Shown: positions 16,045 to 25,466 of the stretch, in pieces
Numbering within the stretch: the stretch's first letter is position 1
Layout: every line of letters begins with the position of its first letter
Origin: Peptococcaceae bacterium BRH_c4a
GTDB taxonomy: Bacteria > Bacillota > Desulfotomaculia > Desulfotomaculales > Desulfocucumaceae
DNA length: 52,018 nucleotides
NCBI GenBank assembly: GCA_000961585.1
Contig: LADN01000018.1
Coordinates: 1-52,018 of the forward strand
Direction: 5' to 3'
Notes under the pieces: model-generated
Seen by the model: only the letters and a program-made list of their open reading frames with translations
The model's database searches: none
What the model was told of the DNA's origin: nothing
Made by a program: the position numbers and the translations under genes

Positions 16045-18336
16045 ATGTTAGAAAGGGGAGTGCATCCCGGCGACCGTTTCCCTCTCATTAACAGGTTTGT
16101 TTTTTTGCTGTTATTATTCTTACTGACTGTGCCCCCGTATATTAAGGGGCTTTTTTTTCATGAGGACCAGTGGAATTATCTCATTTTGGCTGTTCCCGTA
16201 TTCATTATTGTGCTTATTTTCAATCCCCAGCCCGCCAATAAAAGATTCGACGCCTTTGACTGCCTGATGCTGGCCTTTCCCCTGGCCTATCTGGCTGCCG
16301 CCATCAGACCGGTTTATTTCTTCCTGGCGGTTAACGAAACTCTGAAATATTTTGTCTGGTTCTTTATTTATTACATGGTTTCCCGCCTGGCCAGAGATCA
16401 GGAGAGGATCAACACAGTCATCTCCATTCTCTATATATCCGGGCTGGGTGTTGCCGCCGCCTGTATTCCTCTGGCCCTGAAGGCAGTTGATTTTGCCGGG
16501 GGGTATACCGGACTTTTTACTTCTTTTTTTCAGTATAAAAATACCCTGGCGGCTTTTCTGGGGGCCGTTCTCTTCCTGGGACTGTACCTGTGGAGAAACC
16601 AACAGGAAAGATCGGCCTGGTTAATTGCCCTGGCCAATTTCGTTATAATGTTCGGCATGAGGGGAACCAGCTCCAGGGGGGGGATACTGGCTTTTTGTGC
16701 CGCATTTTTATTGTTTGCGCTGATGTACCATAAAAGAACAGACTGCTCTGTTTACATACATATGATCATGCTGGCGGTTATCACCCAGTTTTCGGCGCCA
16801 CTTTTTATTGGATTGGTTAACCTGGGGCATGGCCCGTGGGCATTATTGGTTTTTCTGGGGGCGTTGGTGCTGTCCGGAGTCTGTGACCATGTGCTGAGGC
16901 TTGGGAAGGTGTATCTTGCAGGCAGCGGAAGGTTGGCTGTCCATATTTTTTTAGCTCTGGCGCTGGTTATTCTTCTGATATCAGGAACAATACTGGATGC
17001 CTCCTACTTTACGGGCAATATGGAAAAGCAGGCTGTCGATATTCAGACCGGAGGCGGCGCCGATCCGGTGAATTTATGGTACAGGCTTTATTATGACAGG
17101 GACGCCTTTGAAATGGCAGCACAAAGGCCCCTGTTCGGGTGGGGCGGCGGGGGGTGGCAGACTTCCTACAGGTATTTCCAGGATTTTCTCTATAATACCA
17201 AGAGAATTCACAACCACTTTCTGGAAGTGTTTGTGGAGGCAGGTTTAGTGGGCTTTGTAATATTCACCGGACTATGGGCCTTATTTGTAAAAAGAGCGTT
17301 TAATTTTTACAGAGAACGGCATAGAGGATCGGATGAAGGGGATATCTGGATATATGTTTTTTTATCGGCCATTACCCTTGGCCTCCACGCCGCAGTGGAT
17401 TTCTCCCTCACCTTCCTTTCGGTGCTGGTGTTTATAGCGGCTCTTTTCGGAATCATGCGGGCAATTTCCGGTGTCCGGGAGGAGGGTTACGGGCTCAGTG
17501 CTCTGGTCAGGGTAGGTTTGATCTTAATTGCAGCTCTTATCATGCTGGTAACCGCAGTGCAGCTTCAGGCCCGGCACAGTTTCACCTTGGCGCAGGATCA
17601 TGCCGATAAAAAGGAGAATGGCGCCGCAAAGCAGCTTTTCGAAGACGCTTTAAGACAGAATGGCTGGAATAGTAATTATCACCTTGTTTACGCAAAATAT
17701 CTTTCCAGAAACGGAGATGCCGAAGATGCCTTTCGGCATGCCTTTCGTGCAGTGGAGTTGAACCCTTACATGGGATCGGCTTATATAGACGCCTCCCGCT
17801 ACGCTTTGGCTAAAGGGGATATAAAACAGGCAGTTTTCCTGGGTGAGCAGGCCGTGAAGGTCGCTCCTTATCAGCTTGGGTGGTATGGCAGCCTGTCCAG
17901 GACATACTACAGCTCAGGGGTATACTATCTGATGGAGGGAAAGCCGGCTGAGGCCTCAGAGTTTTTCAGACCAGCAGCGGATATGGCTTCCAGGGTGCAG
18001 TATCTGATTGACGGGATACCTGAAAAAATGAAGAGTATGTGGATTTCACCTCCTGATCTGAAAATTCCTCCGGAGGTTTCGATGTATGCCGGAGTCTGCT
18101 CATATCTCAGGGGAGACAGGCAGAATGGGGAAAAAATGCTTTTAATGGCGGTATCCCATGAAAGTACTGCTGTGGAGGCAAACCTGTGGCTGGCGGTAAT
18201 GCACAGAGAAGACCATGACCTCAACAATCTGTATCTCTCAAGGGCGCTTAAGATTGACGGCCAGATAATGCCGCTATATGACAATCTAATTTCCTTGACT
18301 AAAAAAGAAAGATATGTTAAAATGCCTTGTGTTTAA
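16045..18336 (+). CDS. Wzy_C/O-antigen ligase-type membrane protein with C-terminal TPRs
   Basis: This 763-aa protein has about 10-12 membrane helices in residues 15-510. The Wzy_C/O-antigen ligase core shows GMRGTSSRGGILAF (about 210), and in the large outer loop RPLFGWGGGGWQ and HNHFLEVFVEAGLVGF (about 345-395). Residues 525-763 are TPR-like helical pairs (NYHLVYAKYLSRNGDAEDAF and onward). The family joins lipid-linked glycans to acceptors: lipid A, polymer, or pilin (PglL/TfpO). Because it closes the pil locus, a pilin glycan ligase is attractive; a polymerase for the polysaccharide cluster 2.5 kb downstream is the alternative. Its 3' end carries the infC promoter. Confidence 0.8.
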   Translation: MLERGVHPGDRFPLINRFVFLLLLFLLTVPPYIKGLFFHEDQWNYLILAVPVFIIVLIFNPQPANKRFDAFDCLMLAFPLAYLAAAIRPVYFFLAVNETLKYFVWFFIYYMVSRLARDQERINTVISILYISGLGVAAACIPLALKAVDFAGGYTGLFTSFFQYKNTLAAFLGAVLFLGLYLWRNQQERSAWLIALANFVIMFGMRGTSSRGGILAFCAAFLLFALMYHKRTDCSVYIHMIMLAVITQFSAPLFIGLVNLGHGPWALLVFLGALVLSGVCDHVLRLGKVYLAGSGRLAVHIFLALALVILLISGTILDASYFTGNMEKQAVDIQTGGGADPVNLWYRLYYDRDAFEMAAQRPLFGWGGGGWQTSYRYFQDFLYNTKRIHNHFLEVFVEAGLVGFVIFTGLWALFVKRAFNFYRERHRGSDEGDIWIYVFLSAITLGLHAAVDFSLTFLSVLVFIAALFGIMRAISGVREEGYGLSALVRVGLILIAALIMLVTAVQLQARHSFTLAQDHADKKENGAAKQLFEDALRQNGWNSNYHLVYAKYLSRNGDAEDAFRHAFRAVELNPYMGSAYIDASRYALAKGDIKQAVFLGEQAVKVAPYQLGWYGSLSRTYYSSGVYYLMEGKPAEASEFFRPAADMASRVQYLIDGIPEKMKSMWISPPDLKIPPEVSMYAGVCSYLRGDRQNGEKMLLMAVSHESTAVEANLWLAVMHREDHDLNNLYLSRALKIDGQIMPLYDNLISLTKKERYVKMPCV
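18295..18323 (+). promoter_or_regulatory. Promoter of the infC-rpmI-rplT operon
   Basis: TTGACT, 17 bp, then TAAAAT lies inside the last codons of the preceding gene. Transcription would begin near 18330 and run through the L20-type leader. Confidence 0.7.
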
Positions 18337-18488
18337 ACTACAAGTAGAAGCCATCCGCTTCTCACCCGGCGACGCCGTACCGGCTGTCAGCCCGGTCAGT
18401 AATAGTTGCAAAAGAAACCTTTTTTATTTTTCTTTTGTCTTAAGGCGGGTGGGTATACCCGCTTTTTATTTTTGTGGAGGTGATATAT
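18335..18488 (+). promoter_or_regulatory. L20-type autoregulatory leader of infC operon
   Basis: The 150-nt leader has a segment (AGAAGCCATCCGCTTCTCACC region, 18351-18367) typical of infC leaders. A terminator follows (GCGGGT/ACCCGC, 18445-18462) with a long T-rich run to 18473, just before the infC ribosome site. In Firmicutes, ribosomal protein L20 binds this leader and promotes termination. The assignment rests on position and terminator; the full L20 fold was not modelled. Confidence 0.7.
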
Positions 18489-19013
18489 ATTTCCAAAGAT
18501 TTTCGTATCAACGATGAAATCCGGGTGCGGGACATCAGGGTGGTGGACACTGACGGCAACCAACTGGGAATCATGCCCACCCGGGAGGCCCTGAAACTTG
18601 CTGAGGAAAAACAGCTGGATCTGGTTGAGATAGCTCCCCAGGCCAAGCCTCCCGTTTGTCGTATCATGGATTTTGGTAAATATAAGTATGAACAGAGCAA
18701 GAGGGAGAAAGAGGCGAGGAAAAAGCAGAAGATAATAGATGTAAAGGAAGTAAAAATGAGACCCAATATAGAAGATCATGACTTCCTGGTCAAGGCGAAA
18801 AATGCGGCCAGATTCCTGAAAGATGGCGACAAGGTAAAGGCTACCATGATTTTTCGCGGGCGGGAAATTGTTCATACACAGTTGGGCAGGGTGCTCCTGG
18901 TAAGGCTGGCTGAGGACCTGAAGGAGATCTGCAACGTGGAGAGACAGCCAAAGCTGGAAGGAAAAAACATGATCATGATTCTAACACCGAAGCAGGATAC
19001 TAAACCGGACTAG
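18489..19013 (+). CDS. infC: Translation initiation factor IF-3
   Basis: IF-3 binds the 30S subunit, keeps it from 50S and checks the start codon. The N-domain ISKDFRINDEIRVRDIRVVD and the C-domain (KEVKMRPNIEDHDFLVKAKN, VKATMIFRGREI) are intact, for 174 aa. The start is read as AUU at 18489, 5-6 nt after TGGAGGTGA. A GTG at 18474 overlaps that site and would extend the protein unusually. AUU is the classical infC start, which IF-3 discriminates against, giving negative feedback. It is followed by rpmI and rplT, as almost everywhere in Bacteria. Confidence 0.95.
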   Translation: MSKDFRINDEIRVRDIRVVDTDGNQLGIMPTREALKLAEEKQLDLVEIAPQAKPPVCRIMDFGKYKYEQSKREKEARKKQKIIDVKEVKMRPNIEDHDFLVKAKNAARFLKDGDKVKATMIFRGREIVHTQLGRVLLVRLAEDLKEICNVERQPKLEGKNMIMILTPKQDTKPD

Positions 19014-19031
19014 AGAGGAGAATTTTGCGCT

Positions 19032-19226
19032 ATGCCAAAAATTAAGACGCACCGGGGCGCCGCCAAAAGATTTAAGAAAACAGGAACCGGTAAGTTCAAG
19101 GGATCTCATGCATTCCACAGCCATATACTGGGTAAAAAATCTCCAAAGCGTAAGAGAAACCTTAGAAAATCACTTATAATACACGAATCCAATCAGCGCA
19201 AACTGGAAAGAATTCTGCCCTATTAG
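19032..19226 (+). CDS. rpmI: Ribosomal protein bL35
   Basis: This 64-aa basic protein begins [20 protein letters not shown], the bL35 signature, and includes [16 protein letters not shown]. It is part of the 50S subunit. ATG follows GAGAGGAG with normal spacing, 18 bp after infC. Confidence 0.97.
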   Translation: MPKIKTHRGAAKRFKKTGTGKFKGSHAFHSHILGKKSPKRKRNLRKSLIIHESNQRKLERILPY

Positions 19227-19268
19227 AATTACCGCTAAATTTCTGCCAGATCACGAGGAGGGATATTT

Positions 19269-19622
19269 ATGCCACGGGCTAAAAGCAGTGTGGTTTCACG
19301 TAATAGACACAGGAAGGTTTTAAAACTGGCCAAGGGCTACCGGGGTTCAAAGAGCAAGCTTTTCCGGATTGCCAAGACTCAGCTTCTCAAGTCCCTTACC
19401 TACGCATACAGGGACAGAAAGAACAGGAAAAGGGAATTCCGCAAGTTGTGGATTGCCCGGATAAACGCCGCCGCCAGGATGAACGGTATCTCCTACAGCA
19501 GATTTATGAACGGGCTGAAACAGGCCGGGGTAAACATAAACCGCAAAATGCTGGCTGAGATGGCCATAAGCGATGCCGGCGCCTTCGGTCAACTGGTGGA
19601 GATGGCCAAGTCCAAAATGTAG
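19269..19622 (+). CDS. rplT: Ribosomal protein bL20
   Basis: This 117-aa basic protein has [37 protein letters not shown] and the [20 protein letters not shown] segment of bL20. It is needed for early 50S assembly and also serves as repressor of its own operon through the leader. A GAGGAGGGA site precedes the ATG. Two structural elements, a heptad-repeat tail fragment and a terminator, follow. Confidence 0.97.
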   Translation: MPRAKSSVVSRNRHRKVLKLAKGYRGSKSKLFRIAKTQLLKSLTYAYRDRKNRKREFRKLWIARINAAARMNGISYSRFMNGLKQAGVNINRKMLAEMAISDAGAFGQLVEMAKSKM

Positions 19623-19628
19623 AAAATC

Positions 19629-19693
19629 AAAATAACCGCCTTGCCGGCGGTGCCGTCTTGCAGACGGCGGGAGCCAGAAGCCAGAATCCAGAA
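19629..19693 (-). repeat. Isolated tail module of the palindromic element, reverse orientation
   Basis: Read on the minus strand this is the tail of copies A-D: TTCTGGA/TTCTGGC heptads, the GCCGTCT/AGACGGC hairpin, the ACCGCC/GGCGGT hairpin and a T-rich end. The arms and centre are absent. It begins 7 bp after the rplT stop, showing that the tail can exist alone. Confidence 0.85.
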
Positions 19694-19721
19694 TGGCGAA
19701 GGTATTCCTTATACGCAAAGA

Positions 19722-19752
19722 AAACATGGCACAGGGGGCCATGTTTTTTTTA
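19722..19752 (+). terminator. Terminator of infC-rpmI-rplT
   Basis: AACATGGC pairs with GCCATGTT around an ACAGGGG loop, followed by eight T. It lies 100 bp after rplT. Confidence 0.85.
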
Positions 19753-19913
19753 CCGGTACAGGGGTATTTTACATTGGGGGAGAGTTTATTTTCTGCCTCA
19801 TAATGTCATTTATTGTAGTAAAATAGATATATGTAGTAAGATAAGATAATAAAACGGAATTTTAGAACTTTTTGCCTATTGAAACAATAGCCGTTTACTG
19901 AAAGGATATTTAT

Positions 19914-20738
19914 ATGGATCCGGTAAAAAGTACCCACAACACCTTTATCAAGTATATTTTAAAACTGAAAAAGAGGAGGTTCAGGGAGCAGGAGGGAAGG
20001 TTTCTCATTGAGGGCGTAAGATTCGTGGAAGAGGCCTTAACTTGGGGGTGGCCCCTGGATAATATAATATATTCAGCCGATCTTTTGGAATCTGAACGGG
20101 GTTACCGGATTGTGGAAGGGGCTTCCGTTAAGAATATAAAAATGGTGCCGGTGGAAAGAAAGCTGTTTGGCGAACTGGCCTTCACCGAAAGCCCCCAGGG
20201 GCTGATGGCGCTGTGCAAAATGAAGCGGTGGGAACTGGATGAGGTTTCCGGCGTTCGCCAGCGGGGTAGGGTTAAGCGGGATGCCCTTTTTGTGGTGGTG
20301 GACAGGGTAGCTGATCCGGGCAATCTGGGGACTATCATCAGGAGTGCCGACGCTTTCGGAGCTGATGGGGTAATTCTCATGAAAGGCACGGTGGACTTAT
20401 ACAACAGCAAGACACTGCGGGCCACAATGGGGTCAATTTTTCATCTCCCGGTACTGAGTAATGTTCACCCGTCGGAACTGCTGGAGCAGTTAACGGGCGG
20501 AGACATGTCCCTGCTGGTGGGAGTCCCGGAAGGGGGACAGCCGGTAAACAACCTGGATTTAAAGCGGCCCCTGGCCCTGGTGGTGGGAAGTGAAGCCGAC
20601 GGCCCTTCCCGGGAATTGGTATCCCTGCCCCACACAAAGGTATCCATCCCCATGCCGGGCAGAGCCGAGTCCCTGAATGCGGGTGTGGCGGCTTCTATAA
20701 TACTCTATGAGATTGTCCGGAAGGGAAACGGCCAATAA
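19914..20738 (+). CDS. TrmH/SpoU family RNA 2'-O-methyltransferase
   Basis: This 274-aa protein has a SpoU substrate-binding N-terminus (about 5-100) and a knotted SPOUT methyltransferase domain. The three SPOUT motifs are intact: DPGNLGTIIRSADAFGADGV, LALVVGSEADGPSREL and VSIPMPGRAESLNAGVAASI. It transfers a methyl from SAM to a ribose 2'-OH in rRNA or tRNA; the target nucleotide cannot be told. In Bacillus the homologue ysgA lies next to pheS. Here the polysaccharide cluster separates them. ATG follows GAAAGGATA. Confidence 0.92.
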   Translation: MDPVKSTHNTFIKYILKLKKRRFREQEGRFLIEGVRFVEEALTWGWPLDNIIYSADLLESERGYRIVEGASVKNIKMVPVERKLFGELAFTESPQGLMALCKMKRWELDEVSGVRQRGRVKRDALFVVVDRVADPGNLGTIIRSADAFGADGVILMKGTVDLYNSKTLRATMGSIFHLPVLSNVHPSELLEQLTGGDMSLLVGVPEGGQPVNNLDLKRPLALVVGSEADGPSRELVSLPHTKVSIPMPGRAESLNAGVAASIILYEIVRKGNGQ

Positions 20739-20751
20739 ACTTTATAGCGGT

Positions 20752-20780
20752 TTGCTGATAATTTTGTGGGGCATTACATT
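20752..20780 (+). promoter_or_regulatory. Possible promoter of the polysaccharide cluster
   Basis: TTGCTG, 17 bp, then TACATT lies 30 bp upstream of the flippase start. It is the only reasonable match in the gap. Confidence 0.35.
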
Positions 20781-20809
20781 AAATAGTTAAATGATGGGAT
20801 AAGTGCAGT

Positions 20810-22099
20810 TTGGAAAATGATAGGCCGGATGCAAAAAAAATAGTTGCCAATATAGGCTGGCTGTCCCTGGATAAATTACTTCACATGCTGGTGGGCCTTT
20901 TGGTGGGTGTATGGATAGCCCGCTATCTGGGTCCGGATCAGTTTGGCCTTCTAAGCTACGCCCAGGCCTTTGTGGCGTTGTTCTCAGCACTGGCTTCCCT
21001 GGGGTTGGACGGAATCGTGGTCAGGAACATTGTGCGAAATCCGGATATTGCCGGGGAAACATTGGGAACGGCCTTCATTATGAGGATGGCTGCCGGCTTG
21101 CTGACATTCTGCATAACTATGTCAGTTATTTACATTATGTATCCCCATGACCCGTTAATCAGGCTTTTAGTAGGTATTATCGCAGCCGGAACCGTTTTCC
21201 AGGCCTTTGACACCATTGACCTGTTGTTTCAGGCCAGGGTATCTTCCAGATATACGGTTTATGCCAAAAATGCAGCCTTTCTGGCCGTGTCTTTGCTTAA
21301 GGTGGTGCTGATTTTAAAAGAAGCCTCACTGGTGGCCTTTGCTCTGGCGGGACTGGCCGAGGTCGTTATAGGGGCGGCAGGGATGTTGCTGGCCTACAGT
21401 GTTGCCGGGCGTAGCATTACCGGGTGGCGGATGAACCTCAAAAGGGGAAGGGAGTTGATTGGGAACAGCTGGCCGCTGATTTTGTCCGGTATCGTGGTAA
21501 TGATTTATATGCGCATCGATCAGATTATGCTTAGAGAAATGCTGGGGACGGAAGCCGTGGGGATCTACTCGGCCGCCACAAGGATCTCAGAGATATGGTA
21601 TTTTTTTCCCACAGCCATAGTTTCTTCGGTTTTTCCTTCTATTATTCAGGCGAAGCAGGTCAGTGAGGAGCTTTACAACCGTCGGCTGCAAAAATTATTC
21701 GTTCTAATGGCGGCACTGGCTTATGCCATAGCCATACCGATGACCTTCATGTCTGGATGGGTTATAGATCTGCTTTACGGAAACAAATATTTTGAGGCTG
21801 GCCCAGTACTTTCAATCCATATATGGGCATCTGTTTTTGTTTTTCTGCAAATCTCCACCGGAAGCTGGTTTATAAATGAAAACCTTCAAATTCAGGCTTT
21901 TTTCAGATATTTATCCGGCGCTATTTTAAATGTATTTTTAAATCTCCTGCTAATTCCTTATTATGGCGTTAAAGGTGCAGCCATTTCCACTATATGTTCT
22001 TTTGGGCTGGTTGTGCTGTCACCAATTTTCTTTTCCCCTTCCTATAGAAAGCTATCCCGGTTGATTATAAAAGCTATAATACTAAAGTGGAAAATTTAA
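20810..22099 (+). CDS. Polysaccharide flippase (Wzx/PST family)
   Basis: This 429-aa integral membrane protein has about 12-14 helices. The N-terminal motif NIGWLSLDKLLHMLVGLLVGVWIARYLGP and the following QFGLLSYAQAFVALFSALASLG match the PST/RfbX family that flips undecaprenyl-linked repeat units to the outer face of the membrane. The TTG start is preceded by a modest GGGATAAG site. It is first in a cluster of eight same-strand genes with small gaps or overlaps, ending with the initiating transferase. Confidence 0.9.
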   Translation: MENDRPDAKKIVANIGWLSLDKLLHMLVGLLVGVWIARYLGPDQFGLLSYAQAFVALFSALASLGLDGIVVRNIVRNPDIAGETLGTAFIMRMAAGLLTFCITMSVIYIMYPHDPLIRLLVGIIAAGTVFQAFDTIDLLFQARVSSRYTVYAKNAAFLAVSLLKVVLILKEASLVAFALAGLAEVVIGAAGMLLAYSVAGRSITGWRMNLKRGRELIGNSWPLILSGIVVMIYMRIDQIMLREMLGTEAVGIYSAATRISEIWYFFPTAIVSSVFPSIIQAKQVSEELYNRRLQKLFVLMAALAYAIAIPMTFMSGWVIDLLYGNKYFEAGPVLSIHIWASVFVFLQISTGSWFINENLQIQAFFRYLSGAILNVFLNLLLIPYYGVKGAAISTICSFGLVVLSPIFFSPSYRKLSRLIIKAIILKWKI

Positions 22100-22115
22100 A
22101 GAGGTTTTGGGTTTT

Positions 22116-23372
22116 ATGAACTGCCTGCTTGTTAACACATACGATACCGAAGGTGGCGCCGCCAGGGCGGCATACCGGCTGCACACGGGTTTGCGCGGCA
22201 TAGGTGTGGAATCAAGGATGCTGGTCCAGTTAAAAAACAGCCGTGACCCCTGCGTAACGGGCCCCGGGGGAAAGTTGGCCCGGAGGTTAGGCAGGCTGCG
22301 GTCCTGCCTGGACAGGCTGCCCCTGCAGTTATACAGGGGCAGACGAAAAGGGGTGTGGGGGCTGTCCTGGCTTCCGGGAAAAACACTGGACCGTATTTGT
22401 GGACTGAACCCGGATGTGGTCCATCTGCACTGGATCGGTGACGGATTCCTGCCGGTGGCCGATCTTGCCAGGCTTAACCGGCCGCTGGTCTGGACTTTGC
22501 ATGACTCCTGGGCCTTTACAGGTGGCTGCCATGTGCCTTATGAGTGTGCCGGTTACCGTAATTCCTGCCTGGCCTGTCCCCAACTGGGATCGGCCAAGAT
22601 ATCCGGTATTCCTCACTGGGCGTGGAAGCAAAAGGCCAAGCACTGGAAGGGACTTAATTTAACCGTGGTTTCCCCCAGCCGCTGGCTGGCCGGTTGTGCC
22701 AGAGCCAGCTCCCTATTTAAAGATGTTAGGGTGGAGGTAATTCCCAACGGGCTTGATTTGGGGCAATTCAGCCCGGCGGACCGGGGTGTGGCCCGTGAAG
22801 TGCTGGGGCTTCCCCGGGATAAAAAAATCGTACTGTTTGGGTCGGTAAATAGCACCGGTGATCCCAATAAAGGCTTTCAGTTCCTCAGGGAGGCCGCGGA
22901 ATTGATGGCCCGGCGCGGCTGGGAGGAAAAGGCCGAACTGGTGGTCTTCGGGTCTTCCGAGCCGGACCGTCCTCCACACCTGGGCTTGAAGACCAGCTAC
23001 CTGGGGAGTATACGCGATGATGCCAGACTGGTTTTGTTATACTCAGCCGCTGATGTTTTGGCGGCTCCCTCCATCCAGGAAAATCTCTCCAATACTGTGA
23101 TGGAGGCCATGGCCTGCGGAACGCCGTGTGTGGCCTTTGACATCGGGGGGATGCCCGACCTCATTGACCACAGCCATAACGGATACCTGGCCAGACCTTT
23201 CCAGGTGGATGATCTGGCCGCAGGTTTGGAGTGGGTTATTTCCGGCCATGACCGGCAGTGGAAATTGTCTGAAGCCTCCAGGGAAAAGGTGCAGAGGGAG
23301 TTTTCCCTGGAAAAGGTGGCCCGAAGGTATCTTTCAATCTATGATGAGATGTTGAGGTGCAAAAATGCCTGA
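22116..23372 (+). CDS. Glycosyltransferase, GT4 type
   Basis: The product is a 418-aa GT-B fold enzyme. The N-terminal domain has [20 protein letters not shown] (acceptor side), a VHLHWIGDG strand and [16 protein letters not shown], a Cys-bearing segment also seen in WcaI/WcaC-like colanic-acid transferases. The C-terminal domain has the GT4 donor-site motif [19 protein letters not shown] (E-x7-E). It probably adds a sugar in the polysaccharide repeat; specificity is unknown. ATG at 22116 is chosen 11 nt after AAGAGG; a TTG nine bases earlier is possible. The stop overlaps the gmd start by 8 bp. Confidence 0.88.
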   Translation: MNCLLVNTYDTEGGAARAAYRLHTGLRGIGVESRMLVQLKNSRDPCVTGPGGKLARRLGRLRSCLDRLPLQLYRGRRKGVWGLSWLPGKTLDRICGLNPDVVHLHWIGDGFLPVADLARLNRPLVWTLHDSWAFTGGCHVPYECAGYRNSCLACPQLGSAKISGIPHWAWKQKAKHWKGLNLTVVSPSRWLAGCARASSLFKDVRVEVIPNGLDLGQFSPADRGVAREVLGLPRDKKIVLFGSVNSTGDPNKGFQFLREAAELMARRGWEEKAELVVFGSSEPDRPPHLGLKTSYLGSIRDDARLVLLYSAADVLAAPSIQENLSNTVMEAMACGTPCVAFDIGGMPDLIDHSHNGYLARPFQVDDLAAGLEWVISGHDRQWKLSEASREKVQREFSLEKVARRYLSIYDEMLRCKNA

Positions 23373-24456
23373 TTCTAAGAGGGTTGCCCTGATTACAGGC
23401 GTCACAGGCCAGGACGGATCCTACCTGGCCGGGCTGCTGCTTTCCAGGGATTATGAAGTCCATGGTATAAAGAGGAGATCGTCATTATTTAATACTGACC
23501 GTATTGATCACCTTTACCAGGATCCCCATGCTCCCAACCGGAACCTGATCCTTCATTACGGCGATCTTACCGACTCCACCAATTTGATCCGTATTATACA
23601 GGAGGTTCAGCCGTCAGAGATATATAACCTGGCAGCCCAGAGCCACGTGCGGGTTTCTTTTGAAACACCGGAGTACACTGCCAATGCGGATGCCCTGGGG
23701 ACCCTTCGGATACTGGAGGCCATAAGGATTTTGGGCCTGGAAGGGAATGCAAGGTTTTACCAGGCGTCCACCAGTGAGCTTTTCGGAAAGGTGCGGGAAA
23801 CCCCCCAGAGGGAAACCACTCCGTTTTATCCCCGTTCTCCATACGCCGCCGCCAAATTGTACGCCTACTGGATTACCGTCAATTACCGGGAGGCCTACGG
23901 GATTTACGGCTGTAACGGAATTCTTTTTAATCACGAGTCGCCTCTGCGGGGTGAAACCTTTGTCACCCGCAAAATCACCAGGGCGGTGGCCAGAATTAAA
24001 CTGGGGCTGCAGGACAGGCTTTATCTGGGAAATCTTAACGCTTTAAGGGACTGGGGCCATGCCCGGGACTACGTGGAGGCAATGTGGCTTACTCTACAGC
24101 AGGATCATCCCGATGACTATGTGATAGCCACCGGAGAGAATCACAGTGTCCGGGAATTCTGCCAACTGGCTTTTCAGGAGGCGGGAATTGACATTGAATG
24201 GAGGGGGCAGGGGGATAATGAGGTGGGAGTTGCCGGTGAAAGGGTTTTGGTATCGGTGGACCCCCGTTACTACAGGCCCACCGAGGTTGAAACCCTGCTG
24301 GGGGACCCCGCAAAGGCCAGGCGGAAGTTGGGGTGGAATTCCAGGGTGACCTTCCGGCAACTGGTGTCTGAAATGGTCAGGGAGGATCTGCGCATTGCCG
24401 AAAGGGACAGCCTTTGCAGAAAAAATGGCTTTGATACTTTTTCCTACAATGAATAG
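23365..24456 (+). CDS. gmd: GDP-mannose 4,6-dehydratase
   Basis: Gmd converts GDP-mannose to GDP-4-keto-6-deoxymannose using bound NADP. It has the Rossmann motif [16 protein letters not shown] (about 10-25), the family's KRRSS NADP segment, the STSELFGK active-site strand (Thr/Ser, Glu) and the Tyr160-x3-Lys164 pair (SPYAAAK). [18 protein letters not shown] is the Gmd hallmark. Length 363 aa is normal. It is followed by fcl, so the pair makes GDP-L-fucose. No GDP-mannose synthesis gene (manA, manB or manC) is in the window. Confidence 0.96.
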   Translation: MPDSKRVALITGVTGQDGSYLAGLLLSRDYEVHGIKRRSSLFNTDRIDHLYQDPHAPNRNLILHYGDLTDSTNLIRIIQEVQPSEIYNLAAQSHVRVSFETPEYTANADALGTLRILEAIRILGLEGNARFYQASTSELFGKVRETPQRETTPFYPRSPYAAAKLYAYWITVNYREAYGIYGCNGILFNHESPLRGETFVTRKITRAVARIKLGLQDRLYLGNLNALRDWGHARDYVEAMWLTLQQDHPDDYVIATGENHSVREFCQLAFQEAGIDIEWRGQGDNEVGVAGERVLVSVDPRYYRPTEVETLLGDPAKARRKLGWNSRVTFRQLVSEMVREDLRIAERDSLCRKNGFDTFSYNE

Positions 24457-24484
24457 ATCAATGTGACGCCGGAGGTGAAGGTGT

Positions 24485-25450
24485 TTGTCCCATTTTGCAA
24501 ATAAGCTTTCAGCCAGTGTATATGTGGCCGGGCACAGGGGCCTGGTGGGGAGCGCCATAGTGCGGCTTTTGACCCAAAGGGGCTATAACAGCATTATAAT
24601 GAAATCATCCGGCGAGCTGGACCTTCGCAGGGGCCCGGAGGTGGATGACTTTTTCCGGAAGCAGAGGCCGGAGTATGTCTTTCTGGCGGCCGGCAGGGTT
24701 GGGGGGATATATGCAAACAGTTCTTACCCGGCTCAGTTTATTTATGACAATCTAATGATACAGTCCAACGTGATCGACGCCGCATTCCGGCACCGGGTTA
24801 AAAAGCTATTGTTCCTGGGCAGTTCGTGCATATACCCCAGATGCGCCCCCCAGCCCATACGGGAGGAATACCTGTTGACGGGCGCCCTGGAGCCTACCAA
24901 TGAGCCCTACGCCGTGGCTAAGATTGCCGGGATCAAGATGTGCCAGGCTTATAACCAACAGTATGGCGCTGATTTTATAAGCGTCATGCCCACCAACCTC
25001 TATGGACCGGAAGATAATTTCAACCCGGAAACATCCCATGTGCTGCCGGCCCTTATCCGGAAATTCCATGAGGCCAGGGAGAGAGGCGGTGATTCGGTTA
25101 CGGTGTGGGGTACGGGCCAACCGCGGCGGGAATTTTTGCACGTGGACGACCTGGCCGACGCATGCCTTTTTTTGATGCGGAACTACAGCGGGGACAGCCC
25201 TGTCAACGCAGGCGCCGGTGAAGACCTTCCCATATCGGAACTGGCCGGTATGATACGGGAGGTGGTGGGCTACCGGGGTGAAATCAGGTATGACCATTCC
25301 AAGCCGGACGGCGCCCCCAGAAAGTTACTGGATGTCAGCCGTCTCAGAAATATGGGCTGGCAGCCCAAAATCAGTCTGGAGGAAGGTTTGAAAAGCACCT
25401 ATCAATGGTATCTCAGATCCACCGGTCAGGGAGCTGGAACACGTTTATAA
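24485..25450 (+). CDS. fcl: GDP-L-fucose synthase
   Basis: Fcl epimerises and reduces GDP-4-keto-6-deoxymannose to GDP-L-fucose. It has the NADP motif [16 protein letters not shown] (about 14-29), the [18 protein letters not shown] segment, the catalytic SSCIYP Ser and the Tyr-x3-Lys pair (PYAVAKIAG), with the Cys/His helpers expected ([11 protein letters not shown]). Length is 321 aa. The TTG start lies 6 nt after GGAGGTGA. It forms a pair with gmd, 28 bp upstream. Confidence 0.95.
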   Translation: MSHFANKLSASVYVAGHRGLVGSAIVRLLTQRGYNSIIMKSSGELDLRRGPEVDDFFRKQRPEYVFLAAGRVGGIYANSSYPAQFIYDNLMIQSNVIDAAFRHRVKKLLFLGSSCIYPRCAPQPIREEYLLTGALEPTNEPYAVAKIAGIKMCQAYNQQYGADFISVMPTNLYGPEDNFNPETSHVLPALIRKFHEARERGGDSVTVWGTGQPRREFLHVDDLADACLFLMRNYSGDSPVNAGAGEDLPISELAGMIREVVGYRGEIRYDHSKPDGAPRKLLDVSRLRNMGWQPKISLEEGLKSTYQWYLRSTGQGAGTRL

Positions 25451-25466
25451 AAAGGAGTTTTACCGT

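Noticed and set aside
24094-24558. Minus-strand frame of 154 codons across the gmd-fcl junction
   Set aside because: It is antisense to two clear sugar-nucleotide genes and has no independent support.
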